From Cubamyces lactineus (lineage: Eukaryota > Basidiomycota > Agaricomycetes > Polyporales > Polyporaceae), in NCBI GenBank assembly GCA_022376465.1, contig JACDTU010000006.1, positions 930,001 through 994,000 of the forward strand: a stretch of 64,000 nucleotides of DNA, given 5' to 3'. Position 1 is the stretch's first letter, and every line of letters begins with the position of its first letter. This document shows, in pieces, positions 1 to 11,895 of this stretch. A program made the position numbers and the translations under genes. The notes under the pieces are model-generated. The model saw nothing but the letters and a program-made list of their open reading frames with translations. It searched no databases and had not been told where the DNA came from.

Positions 1-122
1 ACGACAAAGATCACTGCCATGATAAGGAGTCGTGCCGCGCGGTCTGTGTCCTCGACTGCAGCCATCCCAACCCCACTCGCGGCAGGGAGTTTGCCCAGCA
101 TCTTCAAGTCGTCGAGTATCAT
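1..122 (-). CDS. N-terminal fragment of an unknown protein, cut by window edge
   Basis: From an ATG at 120-122 an open frame runs leftward off the window for 40 codons. It begins MILDDLKMLGKLP and enters a hydrophobic stretch (LLIMAVIFVV) exactly at the edge, so the product may be a membrane protein. A TATATAA element lies about 70 bases upstream in the right orientation, which supports this start. No family can be named from so short a piece, and it could also be the first exon of a multi-exon gene. Confidence 0.4.
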   Translation of the reverse strand, partial: MILDDLKMLGKLPAASGVGMAAVEDTDRAARLLIMAVIFV

Positions 123-190
123 GCTCCAGGAGACAGAAACTTGTCCCTTAGGAGAGAGAGTACGGGAAAGCAGATGGGAGAGGCGAGGGG

Positions 191-197
191 TATATAA
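191..197 (-). promoter_or_regulatory. TATA-like element of the edge gene
   Basis: TATATAA sits about 70 bases before the minus-strand ATG at 122. No other strong core element is seen nearby. Confidence 0.35.
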
Positions 198-843
198 GGC
201 TAACACGTTGCGAAGCTGAGAAGAGGGAACTGGCGTAAAGTAGCAAGACGACTGCTTGACTTTGGCGAGAGCGCGCGCCGTCGGTGACTGTGGCGGGTCT
301 TACATCACTCCTCCTCGAGGACCGCATCGGTCGTCCATCAGTGATCGGGGTCCCAGCTGCTCCCCGCCAATGGCAGAGCCAGGATCCCAGCACATACGCG
401 AGGGGACCCCGAAGAGCCATGCTGCATGGTGGTCCTCCTTCCAAGGTCCACTTCAATCTTGCTTCTCGTAACCATGGCTGTTCTCATTTCACTTGTATAC
501 TCTCAAACATTCTTGTGACATCTTTGACCACGCATGGTTGTTGTATGGTCTACACTGCATGCGGGTCATCATTGACAAGAAGAATGTCGCTCGCTACCTC
601 AAGTAAGCCTTGGTATACGTGCGTTTTCCAGACTTCTACTTTTTTGCGAAATACGCGGGGTCAGGTTAGCGGCATAAGCTATGCAATTTTGAATGTGACT
701 ATAAGGCCGTGTAGCAACCGCCGTAAAACAAGGGATACGGTTCCATTCAATGACTCTACAATGCTAGTCGAGCACTCTGCCAAGGCTCCCGAGATCCAGC
801 CACGGTCAGACCGCACATTGACCGCGCGTCGATTCTTCTCTTG
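198..843. other. Intergenic, no gene recognised
   Basis: This stretch lies between the promoter of the edge gene and the 3' end of the permease gene. Open frames on both strands are short, mutually overlapping and without family features. It presumably holds the upstream region of the edge gene and the 3' UTR of the permease. Confidence 0.5.
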
Positions 844-3736
844 CTACTGAAGAGACTTCCTTGTATACTGCGCGATACGAGCCATCAGATGCTCGTCCAT
901 CGACGATGAAAAGCCCAGACATACCACCATAACAACTGTACCATCTGACAGTGTCTCCTTTCGAAGTACGTATTCGTACCCGAACCACCGTGGGACAATG
1001 TGCCATATTACCCAGTACAGGACACCTCCTGCAACAACGCCAATGCTCACCAGGCAATATCTATGTGAAATAGGTCACTCCTTCCGATGAACGCCGTTTT
1101 TGCTGATACGGGCGACTCACAGGTAGTAAGGGAGAGGTGGAGTATCGCCTACTCCGTTTTCTGGACGAAGGAATGGCGTAACAAGCACTGACGATAAATA
1201 GGTTTAGTGATGGAATCGCTCGCATCACCGCCAGACTGATACCTACAGAACACCGTGGCTGCGAGGAAGAATACCGCGGAAGGCCACCACACTGCGGGGT
1301 CTCGTCAGCAATACTATCTACCTGACTATTCAAGGCGTCCACAAACCTTTGATAGGACGAGGAAGGTGCGGCCTCCGCCATCTCAACCATAGTAGTCCCT
1401 ATATTGGTGTTCGGGTATGTTCATCATCATCCAGCGCGTGGTGAGTATATCAGACATACGATGACGACCAGAAAGTTGACGATCTCCTCAGGGTACGTCT
1501 CCACGTCGAGGATGAACGGGTACGCCACGGCCAGCGGCGGCGCGATGATCACGATTGCCTGTCAACTGCTCAGCATATACGCGCTTGCACTGATTCAGTG
1601 GGGGGAAAGGCTGACCGAGATCAACATGTGCATGACCAGAGCTGGGAAGGGCGACTTGCGGGTCGGCCAGTTCGATGCCCAGAAGCGATTGCCAAATGGT
1701 AGTGGTATACCCTCCTTTGCCAGCTCTGTCTGGGTGAGCACGGTAAACCAAAGGTATAGTGTGTATGTCAAGTTACCTTGAATGACCCGGGAAGCAGAGA
1801 ATGTCTGACGTGCAGAAGGTAAGCATCGTGGCACGATGGAGTAATTTGACCCTTGGGACTCATACCACTGTTACAACGTTCTGCACCCATACAGGAGCGT
1901 TGTCATTCGTCAGCCGATAACCTAGTGAGAGCGTTCCTGAGAAGACTCACCCTGTGTAGAGTTGTCGAGACGAATTTAGCGGCTTGGCTCTTAGCTTCCT
2001 CGGAAGGTACGGATATCGATCACTCACCCGAGCCCACTATGAAGAATGCACGTTCAGCTCTCATAGAGATGCACAATCAAGAAGCGTTACCTCAACGCCA
2101 CGAATAAGGTAAGGGCCTCCTGGGCCTCCGGACCGAACACGTTCTTGAAGAACAGGCTTGCTACCGTCACGCCCGTTTCAGTGATCTCTTCCTTCGTCGA
2201 TGCCCTATCAAGTCAACATTCATCATTGATCTTCATGGTTGGTCAATATACGCGGAGGACGGAAACGCACGCGAAGTAGCTGATGTTCGCTAAGACGTAC
2301 AAGACCGCGCAGATGCTGAAGCCGAGCGGCGCCGCGATCTTGAGGGTACGTACGGGGTTCTTCACGTCGTTCAGGACGTAGTTCAGCCTCGACCAGCCGG
2401 AGTACGTATACAAGACCTTCAGTGCTGCGGTCGCGTACTGATTCATCCCAACGAATCAGTTTCAGGTGTTAAGGAGAGGCAGGCTATCGAGATACTCGCG
2501 TCATTGCTACTATTCGAACTTCCTGCGAATGCGTTCCTGAAGTTCGCGTATGGATCTTGCACGCGAGTATGACCGGAAAGAACCACCCAGCCTATAAAGA
2601 GGACGATGAATGTTTCAACATGAACCCCCTACTTCCGACGGCCATAGCCAATTACCGCTGACAACGATGAACAGGAGAATGATGATCTTCAACATGCTGA
2701 GGACCTGGGACACCCGTGTGTGAGTAGGAAACTACGATCGCCATGGAGTCTAAGCTCACATTCATCAGCCACACCCCAGCGCGAGGTGCAAGGCCATGCA
2801 AGAGGATCGCGAAGATGATGACTGTCAACGCCTGGTCAATCACATCTGCGCGCTGAGCAACTCGGGTAGACTCGATCTCACCCGAAAGCGCGATGCCACG
2901 GGTGACCCACAGGTCCGTTGAACGCCCTGCAGTCACGAGAATACTGACTTGCATCTTAGCCATGTTGCAGGATAGAACCATCAAACGAACGTACTTCTGT
3001 GCGAAGACCTAGTGATCTTCCGTTGTTAGCTCTTGCGAGTACCATTCATGGTTCGAACTGGTGACGACGTACGATACACCCAGACGAAGAAAACCCGAGC
3101 ACGATCGCGTTGGCCGCGAAGAAGAAAGTCGCGAGGTGCTTCGGCCTCTGGTACACCGCTTCCAGGTACACCTTCTCCCCGCCCGAGCGCGGGAACATCG
3201 TCCCAAACTCCAGCCATATGAACAGGCCGCAGAACGACAACACGAAGCCAAGCAGCCACAACATGAGCGAAGCGCCCACAGAGCCTACGGAGCCCAGGAT
3301 TGAAGACGGGGTCGAGAAGATGCCGGTTCCAATGATCGTCCCGACGCTACATAGTGGTTTGTATCATCAGTATGGTATGAAACGGATGCTCTCACATTAT
3401 CATGGTGCAGCTGAAAATGCCGAGATGACGACCCATTCCACCCGCCGTGTCTGTACCACGCCGTCACCATTGTACGGTGTATCACAACAAGGCAATTGGC
3501 TCACCTTCCTCGAACGACAGCTCACCGGGGTTGAGCTCATCCTCCTCGATAACAACCGTGACCTCGTTCGAGATAAGTTCTTTCTCCGTTCCGAACTCCT
3601 TCTCCGAAGGCGGTAGTCGCTTCACGTCAAGGTCCTCGAGCTCTGTCTTCGGATCCTCATGCTCCGGGCTTTCCTCTCGCGGGGAGACTGAAGGGGAACC
3701 AAACAGCCTCAGTGCAGCGAACATGCTCGCAAGCAT
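844..3736 (-). CDS. Methionine/amino-acid permease, LAT family (MUP1/MUP3-like)
   Basis: This is a multi-exon plasma-membrane transporter of the APC superfamily. The first exon (3482-3736) is an acidic cytosolic tail rich in Glu and Ser. It is followed by the family signature GTIIGTGIFSTPSSIL and then WLEFGTMFPRSGGEKVYLEA, which are typical of fungal high-affinity methionine permeases. Later exons give further membrane segments, for example GWSRLNYVLNDVKNPVRTLK followed by a helix at 2243-2446. The last exon pair reads to a stop at 844-846; splicing out the segment that begins GTATGTCTGG gives a tail ending YTRKSLQ. The ATG at 3734-3736 is about 40 bases downstream of a TATATA element. Family knowledge suggests uptake of methionine or a related amino acid by proton symport. 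The exact substrate is inference, and some internal exon borders were not traced. Confidence 0.82.
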
Positions 3737-3772
3737 TCAGCGGGGTATCCATGTTGCACCGAGTGCAAGATA

Positions 3773-3780
3773 CTATATAG
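3773..3780 (-). promoter_or_regulatory. TATA-like element of the permease gene
   Basis: CTATATAG on the minus strand lies about 40 bases upstream of the permease ATG at 3736. The distance is short, so transcription would have a brief leader. Confidence 0.45.
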
Positions 3781-4382
3781 GCCCCGCCAGAGGACGATAA
3801 CGCCAAGGGCGATAGGGCTGCAAGAAGCATCGAAGTTCACGATATCAACGACATGTGAGCTTTCGATGCACCCCCACCGCACAGAACGCCAGGATCCGCC
3901 TCGGCTGGGCGTTATCACGTCTCGACGGTGCGATTGCGTTTCAACGCAGAAAGATGACGAGATGCCGAGTGCGATGGGAAGAAGGAGGGCATCCAAAGGG
4001 TATCGGAAGCACTGTGAGCGCTGGGCCGGCCGCAACCTACTGTTGATGTGGTGGCCATGTGTCCGAGAGGCTGCTTCTTGATGAGGAGAAGCTCGTCTGT
4101 TTCTTTTTACACGTAGAAGCAGGCTCAGATTGACCCGGAGGCACACGCCAGCGATGCGGGAGAGCCAGGGACGTACAGACGGCTAAGGGTGCTCACTCGC
4201 TTGAATCACGAGAGAATTTCTCCCGATCCTCAGCTCATTCCTCGTGGTTAACGTATGCTTCACAGGAGAATGGACATCAGTCAACAACGGAAGATACAGT
4301 TGTATCAGACACAAGCGGCGTCCACCTCACGACTGTCATAACGTACACCTGGACGACCCGAATAAAAGCCAACCACGATCAT
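3781..4382. other. Intergenic between reductase 3' end and permease promoter
   Basis: No gene is supported. A 145-codon minus-strand frame overlaps this stretch, but it lacks family features and continues across the TATA element, so it was not called. The stretch should contain the permease upstream region and the reductase 3' UTR. Confidence 0.5.
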
Positions 4383-7300
4383 TCACAGGAAACCTGACCT
4401 CTTCCACGCCGCCACCCACCCCCTTGCTCGCTCGGCGTCCAGCTGCGGCATGTTCGCGAGCGCCTCCGATACCTTCGTCGACTTCTCCGTCGACAAGTAG
4501 ACCATGCCCAGAGGCTCGCGATCAGGGGACTTGATCGACTTCAGACCTTGGAAGAAGGCCAGGATACGTAGAGCCGGGTTCGCCTTCATGAGCTCAACGT
4601 CGGCTGCATCGCCCTGGCTAGCGCCAGCCTCCAGGGCGGAGATCCATTCCTCGAACGAGACGAGCGGGACGCCGAGCTCCTCGGCGATTGGGGCGACAAC
4701 GTTGTGCCAAGGCACAGGTTGAGGGTGTACCAGGTGCACGAAGGGCTCAGGCGAGTGACGCATCTCCGTGAACGCCTTGGCGGCTTCGTATCCTGGGATC
4801 CAGGTGACGTTCTGTTCGCCAGGCTATTAGAAGGATGCTAGGAACAATACGCAAAAAGCGTACTTACGCCCTCGATGTCCGGCAGGCACTTCTGGAAGAG
4901 CGCCGTCTTGACAGTTGCCGGGAACCACTCTTTCTCGTTCCAGTAGCCGACCTTATTCCCGGTGACTTGCCCGAGGCGCATTACGACCGTGTGTATGCCA
5001 GTCGCCCTTGTGGCGTTCTGCAGGACGCGTTCGACAATCCACTTGCTCTCTGAGTAGCCGATACCGAAAGGTGATGCTGCATCGTCAAGCGGGACCTCTG
5101 GCGCAGGAGCAGAGCCCTTGTAGTCTGTTCGCCCATAGCATAGTGGGTCAGCCGAGTGAGGGAGGAGTATACACAAGTCACGCACTCATGAAGATACCGA
5201 CAGAGCTAACAAACAGGACTGTGGGCGCGGTCTTGTAAGGCGATGTGATCGCCAAGTCGACCAGATTCCGAGCGCCTTGTATATCGACCTCGAACGAATG
5301 CAAGGAAAGGTTAAAGTCGACCTTCCACGCTACCCTCAACCATCAGCGATTGCAGTGAGTCACCGAAATATTGAAATGGTGACCGACCGTTATGTAGAAT
5401 GTGGGTGACCGAGTTCCTTATCTCGTCGAGAAGCTCGGGATCAATGCCAAATCCGGGCTCGTGCAAGACCGCGTCGACCATCTTGAACTTGGGCTTATCC
5501 AGCAGCGACTCATCGAGCCCGCGGGCGCGGAATTGACCGCGCTGACGTTCCAATGCGTTCGTGCCCTTGCGATTGAAGGCGTACACCTTCTCGACGTTCT
5601 CGTCATGGAGCAGGTGTTCCAGCGCGTCACAGCCAAAGCCACCCGTTGTTCCGGTGATCACGATGACCTCCTTGCTAGCTCTTGGGCGGTCGACTAGATT
5701 CGCGGGCCGCGCGGGAAGCTGCGCGGAGTACTTCTCGACGTACTTCCACAGCGTTTCAGGGGTAGGAGACGTTTCCTGCGCACCGTCCGAATCGTGGACG
5801 ACATTATAGACCACGTTGGCGAGAGCAGAGACGGTTGGCGCTCTGAAGACGAGGTTCATGGGAAGCCGCTTGGCAGCGCTTGTGTCTGTCTCACGGACCG
5901 CGCGAAGAACGGTGTTTCGAATCCATGTCGCTTGTAAGCTGAGAGAAATCATCAGGTTAGTAGCCATCTCGGTGGAGGGTTTGAAAGATGTACCTATCAC
6001 CGCCGTTCCTGAATATGTCTGCATCGTCTGCAACCTGACGACGGAGTGTATGTTCAACCACTGCGCGGATGAACGCAAGTGTGCTCTCTCGGTCCCAAGT
6101 CTCAGGAGGCTGCAAGTCGCCTTGGGCGCTATTCTCAACTTCCTGGTAGAGTGCTTCGATCTCGTCATGATACTCTCCCAGGATGATGTTGCGGCGAGGA
6201 AGCCCTTTCACGTTGAATTGGAAAGGCTTCGAAGGAGTTGCTACCATAATCATCTGAGAGAAAACCGGTCAGTGTCGTCATGGTCGCTCCAGATCAAGAT
6301 CCTGTTCACCTCTTTGAAGATTCTGGAGTGCTGAGGCGCGTATTCATTCGCGCGCTCGATAGTTGGCCTAAGAGGCGAACACTGAGCGTACGCTTCGTAC
6401 CACGCAAGGCATTCCAGGCTCACCAAATTCTGTTCCTGAACGTCTCCAATTGTTTCGGATCGCTCGGATCGATAGCGAACTCTTCTCGGGGCTCAATGAG
6501 CACCCCGTTTTGGAACTTGCCGCGGCCGAACATGACACAGCTCTTGACGTGTGGGTCCTGGTTTATGATCTTCTCCAGAGGAAGCGGGTTTGTCTGCGCA
6601 GCACGCAGACGTTTAGCGATGCTCTTGACGTTCATTACGTTTTCCCGAGACCACGGTCTTACCTTTTCCCCGTTGGAGAGGATGATCTGCTCGTCTGCAC
6701 GACCATAGATTCGCCACAAATTTGGCTTCGTTGGATGCGGCTGGACGAGGTCGCTCGTCGCATATCCATCTTGTCCATCAATGGTTGTGTTAGTTGCAGG
6801 CAGAGGATAGTCCGGACGAGACTGGACATCTGCGATCAGCCGCATCTCACGATATGATATAGCTTGGTAGACAAACCATCACAACAACCTCGAACGTATT
6901 GTCGTCCCGAGGCAAGAATTTGACGTTAAGTGTCGGCGACGGCGTCCAGTATTGCCAATCCATGCCCGGATTCGCTGCGTATCGATATAGGTCATTTTGT
7001 CATATTACCGGTATTGTGATGCTCACGTCGAACGAAGAGGTTGACCAAACCGACTTCCGTCCTGGCAGCTCAATAAGTACATGTCAGCTGTTTGAGAGCG
7101 TGTGATCCACTTACAGTCCATACACAGTGAAGAGGTTGACGCCTTGAGCTGCTAGGGCATTCCCGACTTCCTCGTTCAGCGGTGCACCCCCGAAGGCCTA
7201 GATGTAGTCATCAGCGATGATGACTGCGGTCATGCATTTCTAGAGACAACTTACAATGCCGCGAATCTGCTTCATGTACATGACCTTCTCAGGGTCACGC

Positions 7301-8590
7301 GCCCATTCCTGCAGGTTTTAAGATGCTCAGGTAACTGAGGTTGCTGATTTTACAGGACACAACGTTAAAATACCTCAACGAAGGATGGTACGGTCCAAAT
7401 GAAGTCACATTTTGTCGCGATAATGCCTTGCCAGACCGCATCGGGCGTTGGGAAAGCAGGAGGGTTCGCCGGTTTGAATGTAGCAATGACGTAACCGCTA
7501 GTAGGCTTATAAGGACGATTAGTGAGTTCAACTTGTACCCATGAAGACACGGGTATGGATGAGCTGTGATACATACTGAGTTCGCATACATGAACGCGCC
7601 AAGTCCATGGAACATCGGAGTGCCGTGGCACCCCATTATGGACCGTGAGGTATCCATCTCACACAGGACTAGGTTGTGTCAACGCGGGTCACTCGACGAG
7701 AGGACAGATTGTGGGTTGCTCACGGGGTTCGCGCCCGAAACGCGCCAGTCGCTTGTGCGTCCACCAAAGTGGCTTCGGGTGCCCGGTTGATCCTGTGCAC
7801 ATCGTCAGAATGTTGCGGCTACAATTAACAAGACGAAAGGTTCTCGCCTGAGGAGTGTAAGATCATGCCCCACGAATCCACGTCAAGGGACTTAGGAAGC
7901 TCGATATCAGCTTCGAATACACTATTCGTGGCCTTGTCATCCACTGGGAAAAGGTCCTCGAAAAGCGGCATGTCTGAGGTAGTCAATTGACCGGCAGGGA
8001 GCCGGCTCAAGACATCCTGCACGATCTCTTGGATTACAACGTCACGAGAGACGATCATGTGCGTCGCGCCGGTGCGTTGCACCATGTCCACCACGCCTGC
8101 GGAGCCATTGCGGGTAGAGACCAGGAACATGGTGCAGCCCGCACGCAGTACCCCGATGGCCGTACAGAAGTACGTGATTGTATCTGTAGAACGGATGAGG
8201 GAGGCCCGTCAGCGATCCATGCCCTCGGTGCATAGTGTAGAAGGGTGCTGTGGGCAGAGATAGGAGGGTGGGAAGAGAGCTCTCACCGGCATTGGCAAAA
8301 ATTGCGACCGTGGGCAGCGGCGCGCCGGGCTCCGCGGATGTACGGCGCGAGCCTAGAGTGGACGCGACGTAACGTGCAGCGCGGTCCATCGCCTTGTTGG
8401 CCACCGAATAGGTAATGAACTCCTGCCGTTCACCGTCATGATAGGTGAACAGCGGATAGTTCGGGTTGTTCGCCGCGTGCCATTCATAGATATGAGGGAG
8501 GGCAATAGTAACCTCGCTCTTAAGGTAATCGAGAGGACGACGGAACTCGGTGGAAATGTGAGGGGGCACGTCTGCAGGACTGAGGGGCAT
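4383..8590 (-). CDS. NRPS-like adenylate-forming reductase (A-T-R)
   Basis: This is a full-length three-domain enzyme of the basidiomycete A-T-R type. The adenylation domain starts at MPLSPADVPPH and carries the phosphate loop HSSGSTGHPKP, the YGLTE motif and the core DGYATSD with GRADEQIILSNGEK. A carrier domain follows, with the phosphopantetheine serine in GGDSLQATW, formed by splicing across an intron near 6000. The C-terminal reductase domain (NAD-binding_4/SDR type) has the nucleotide loop TGTTGGFG and the catalytic pair in YSESK. Family knowledge: such enzymes activate a carboxylic acid, load it on the carrier and release it reductively as an aldehyde or alcohol. The substrate cannot be read from the sequence. 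All key residues are present and the gene looks intact, with at least a dozen introns. A damaged paralog lies at about 54.5-58.1 kb. Confidence 0.88.
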
Positions 8591-10547
8591 GTCTGTGTGA
8601 AAAGGCGTGAAGATCAGGCTATGAGCTGAGGTAGAAGAAGTACTAGACCGAGCGCGTGAACGTGGGTGTCTGCGTGGGACAGGTATGGCTCATGGGTGGA
8701 GGTTTTATGCAGCCCCCGTTCCCAAAGGCACCCGTCCCAGTGGTAAGCTAGACGTTCCTCTCGGATCAGGGGTTGGCTGGACACTATGGATGCTGGTATC
8801 GTGGAGTCACTGAGCAAATAACAACGTGTCATCCAATTACCAGATGAACGACCCAAGAGAATCCATGAACGCACCACACGTTGTCCCGTCACGCTGATTA
8901 CCGTGTGCTACGGTTGATCATTCAGAAATTCACAGAGGACTCTCGAATCGCAAGCGGGGTCCAGTGTGGTGAAGCGCATGCGAGTCAAAACGCAGCTTTG
9001 AGATGCGTAGGCAACCACGGGAGTAAAACACGTGTTGTCAACGAGCGATTGTAACTCAACTGAGACTCTTTCAAAGACGGACAGAACCTGCAAGTGATGA
9101 ACCAACGCTTGCGGCGAACTTGTCGATATTGATCTATGGTCAAAGGTTGAACGCGGTGAAAGACAGTGAGCCGACGGATTATGACGTACATGGACGAGAA
9201 GCACGCATCGGACGCCGGACAATATGCTGGTTGTATTGATACCGCGGCCGACTGGAAAGGACGCGAACGCTGTGGGCAGCGGGTCTGGTGACCGCAAAGG
9301 TCAAGATTGCGAGGAACAAGCGAGAAGTGAGTACCTCGGAAGAATGCTGTAGTGATCATCAAATGTTGCCTTGAGCCTTTAACCTGCCGGCACGACTATC
9401 GCAGTCCGAAAATCATGGAGAGTGTGTCGTGAGATTTGCGTAAGTAGCTTGTGTTTGATAGCTACTTGTACCCTGCATGCACGCATGATCAACCGTAGAC
9501 CCGCTTCAACCGTGGAGGTTATGACGGAGAGCCTTCAAATGCTCGATTCGTCTGAATCGGCTACTGCGCCATGCCGCGATGCACCAGGCCCCATTCCAAG
9601 GATAGATGCTGTCTGGCCTTGCAAATTGATAACATTGCTTGTAGGATAGCCTGATATCGCTGGTTATACCTATGATCTTCCCTGGACTGGCGTGGCTCAT
9701 CTGTTACTCTGATGCTTGCGTGCAAACATGTGTTGGGTGTGGTCAGCATGGTCAGAAATGAGGAACGTCATCACACGAAAGAGGCTATATGCACCTTCTG
9801 TATTGAACCATACCACCCTCAATTCCGCAGATGTTGATATTCCAATAAGTTCCAATAAGTACTTCTTCGACGTTCGTCACAGGCGGCCATTGTCGAGCGT
9901 CTGACTCGGCACGCCTGGTTAACAAGCGACCTTTCCCAGCTGTGCTCGAAAAAGCCCCGTTAACGATTCGTTGCACATTGTCATTTTCCGGTGCGGCGGT
10001 CATCTCTAGGTGAGAGTGAGAGGGAACGTAACGTTCAACGATGAATCAAGTCACCAAGCAGTCGGACTGCACCCAGTGCAGCGGTGGCAAGCGCTCACCA
10101 TAGATTGTAGACGAGCGTCTAGCTGTAGAGGTTCATCAAGTAATGGCCACGGGCATGAACAGTTCGGCAGCATATCAGTAAGTACCTTACCTCTGCTGAG
10201 CGCAGACACCAACCTGATGAGGGTTCGGCCTTGCAGAAAGATTTTCAAGATATGTACCGTGCGCCGCGGATTTTAGTTCCCTCGTAGGCCGAGGCCGAAG
10301 ATGCTTGAGGCCAAGGCCATCCAAAAGAGTCAGATGTCAAATGAGCACAGCAGGTGCGAACACGCGCGACCCTGTGTAAATGTAAGGAATAAGTATACGG
10401 TCGTCAAGCGACCCCGTATCATACAACAACGCCACAGCGTAAACAACATCAGTCAGAACGCCCGCTCGTGAAGTCGAATGTGTGCGCTCCCGCCCGTCAC
10501 CTCCTCGGTCTGAAAGCATCCCGCCCGCTCACCCAGGACACTCCTAA
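8591..10547. other. Intergenic, about 2 kb with no recognised gene
   Basis: The stretch holds the upstream region of the reductase gene and the 3' flank of the membrane-protein gene. Frames up to about 130 codons exist but none shows a family signature, a convincing chain of introns or a consistent codon pattern. A 10-base unit is repeated twice in tandem near 9841-9860 (TCCAATAAGT). A decayed mobile element cannot be excluded. Confidence 0.45.
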
Positions 10548-11895
10548 TCAGCTGACATGCGTGTCTCTGGGCACCTCCGTGATGTCCATCGCCCCAGGAC
10601 TCTCTTCCCTTTCTTGCGCACCTTCCACCGCCTCCGCACTAGGCACCTCCGCCGAATCCGATGTAACCGAGCCCGACGGTGTCTCCACCTGGGCTGGGGG
10701 CGCCACGACGCCGGGTATTGAGATCGCCGAAGGCGCCTCCTCGAGCAAAGGCTTGAGCGCCATGGGCGGGGGCATCAACGGCTCCGTGTCGAGCGCGTCC
10801 TCGAGCAGGACCTCGCACACGCCAAACTCCATGCACGGCAGCGCGGGGGGCGTCCCGTTCCCGTACTCGCTCGCCTTCTTCTCTGCCATCGCGAGCGCGA
10901 ACGGCATCGCAATCAGCACCGCGACGCGCACGCGCTCCTCCTCGGGCATCGGCGTCGGCGCGTACGCGGTCGGTGTGCCCGAGGGCATAAAGTACTTCTC
11001 GGACGGGACGGGGCTGAGCGCGCGCGTCGTCGAGAACGACGGGCGCGGCTCGCCGAGCGTGGGCGTCATCGACACGGGGCGCGACGGACGTGTCACCGAC
11101 TCCGCGAGCGTCGGCGTCATTGACACCGGGCGTGATGGGCGGAGGACTTCCGTGATGGATGGGGTCATGGACACCGGGCGCGACGGTCGCTGCGATTCGG
11201 TGACGGTCGGTGTCGTCGACTCCGGCCGTGAAGACTCGAGTTCTGGGGGCGGCACAGGAGATGTCGTACCTGGGGACGAAGGAGTGCTGGTGACCGCGGT
11301 AGGTAATAGAGGCGACAACGGTTCGCGATTATAAATTACGGGCCAGCTCCATCGCGATCGTGAAGAACGAGGAGAGGTCGCAGAAATAAGCGTGGGGGAG
11401 GGAGAGGAACAGGGGGAAGGGGGTAGTTCCTTCGATAGAAGTTGAGGGGGTTTGAGCAGCCTACATGATACGGGCTGCGAGATGTGTGCGAAAATAAGGT
11501 TAGCAGGCCCATGTGGAGTGTGGGGGTAAATCGCGAGTGCGTACCATCATCTTGTGCCACTTCACGGCAAGCCCATCGTATCTACTCATCCGCCTCTTCT
11601 CCTTCTCCATCGAGGTGCGCCTGCTTCCCTTCTCCCCTCGGAAGGTGACATCCTCCTCGAGTTCTTTCGTAATGGCGACCTGGAACATCTTGGGCTTGCG
11701 CGCGAGGCGAGGCCGTACAGGGAACACATAGGTACCGTTCCTAATCGCCTCCGCGATGATGGCGCGTTGGCGGCGGCGGAGTACATAGGAGCGCGCGATG
11801 ATAGTCGCGGAGACTATGAGGAGGAGGACGAGTGTGGCTACGATGAGGATGATTTTAGCGAGATTAGATATGTCGCTTTTAGATGAGTTAGACAT
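10548..11895 (-). CDS. Single-pass membrane protein with RPSRPVSMTP repeats, function unknown
   Basis: Two exons (11545-11895 and 10548-11474) join in frame to give 425 residues. The N-terminus is short and polar, followed by one strong membrane helix (about residues 12-35: ILIVATLVLLLIVSATIIA) and then a basic stretch (RSYVLRRRQR). By the positive-inside rule the long C-terminal part should be cytosolic. It is rich in Ser, Pro and Thr, with three copies of RPSRPVSMTP and a fourth degenerate copy, and later a fairly conserved-looking segment containing KYFMPSGTPTAYAPTPMPEEERVR. No enzyme domain is visible. Exon 2 starts at PVSCRLLK after a GCAG acceptor; this choice is fixed by frame. I do not recognise the family. 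Confidence 0.7.
11049..11228 (-). repeat. Coding tandem repeat, about 15-16 codons per unit
   Basis: Four successive units encode variants of RPSRPVSMTPTL-E. The first, RPESTTPTVTES, is the most diverged; the other three share the exact core RPSRPVSMTP. On the plus strand the units show as repeated GACACGGGGCGCGACGG-like blocks. Confidence 0.75.

Noticed and set aside
3709..4146. 145-codon minus-strand frame upstream of the permease
   Set aside because: It overlaps the permease TATA element and start and shows no family features; more likely promoter and leader.
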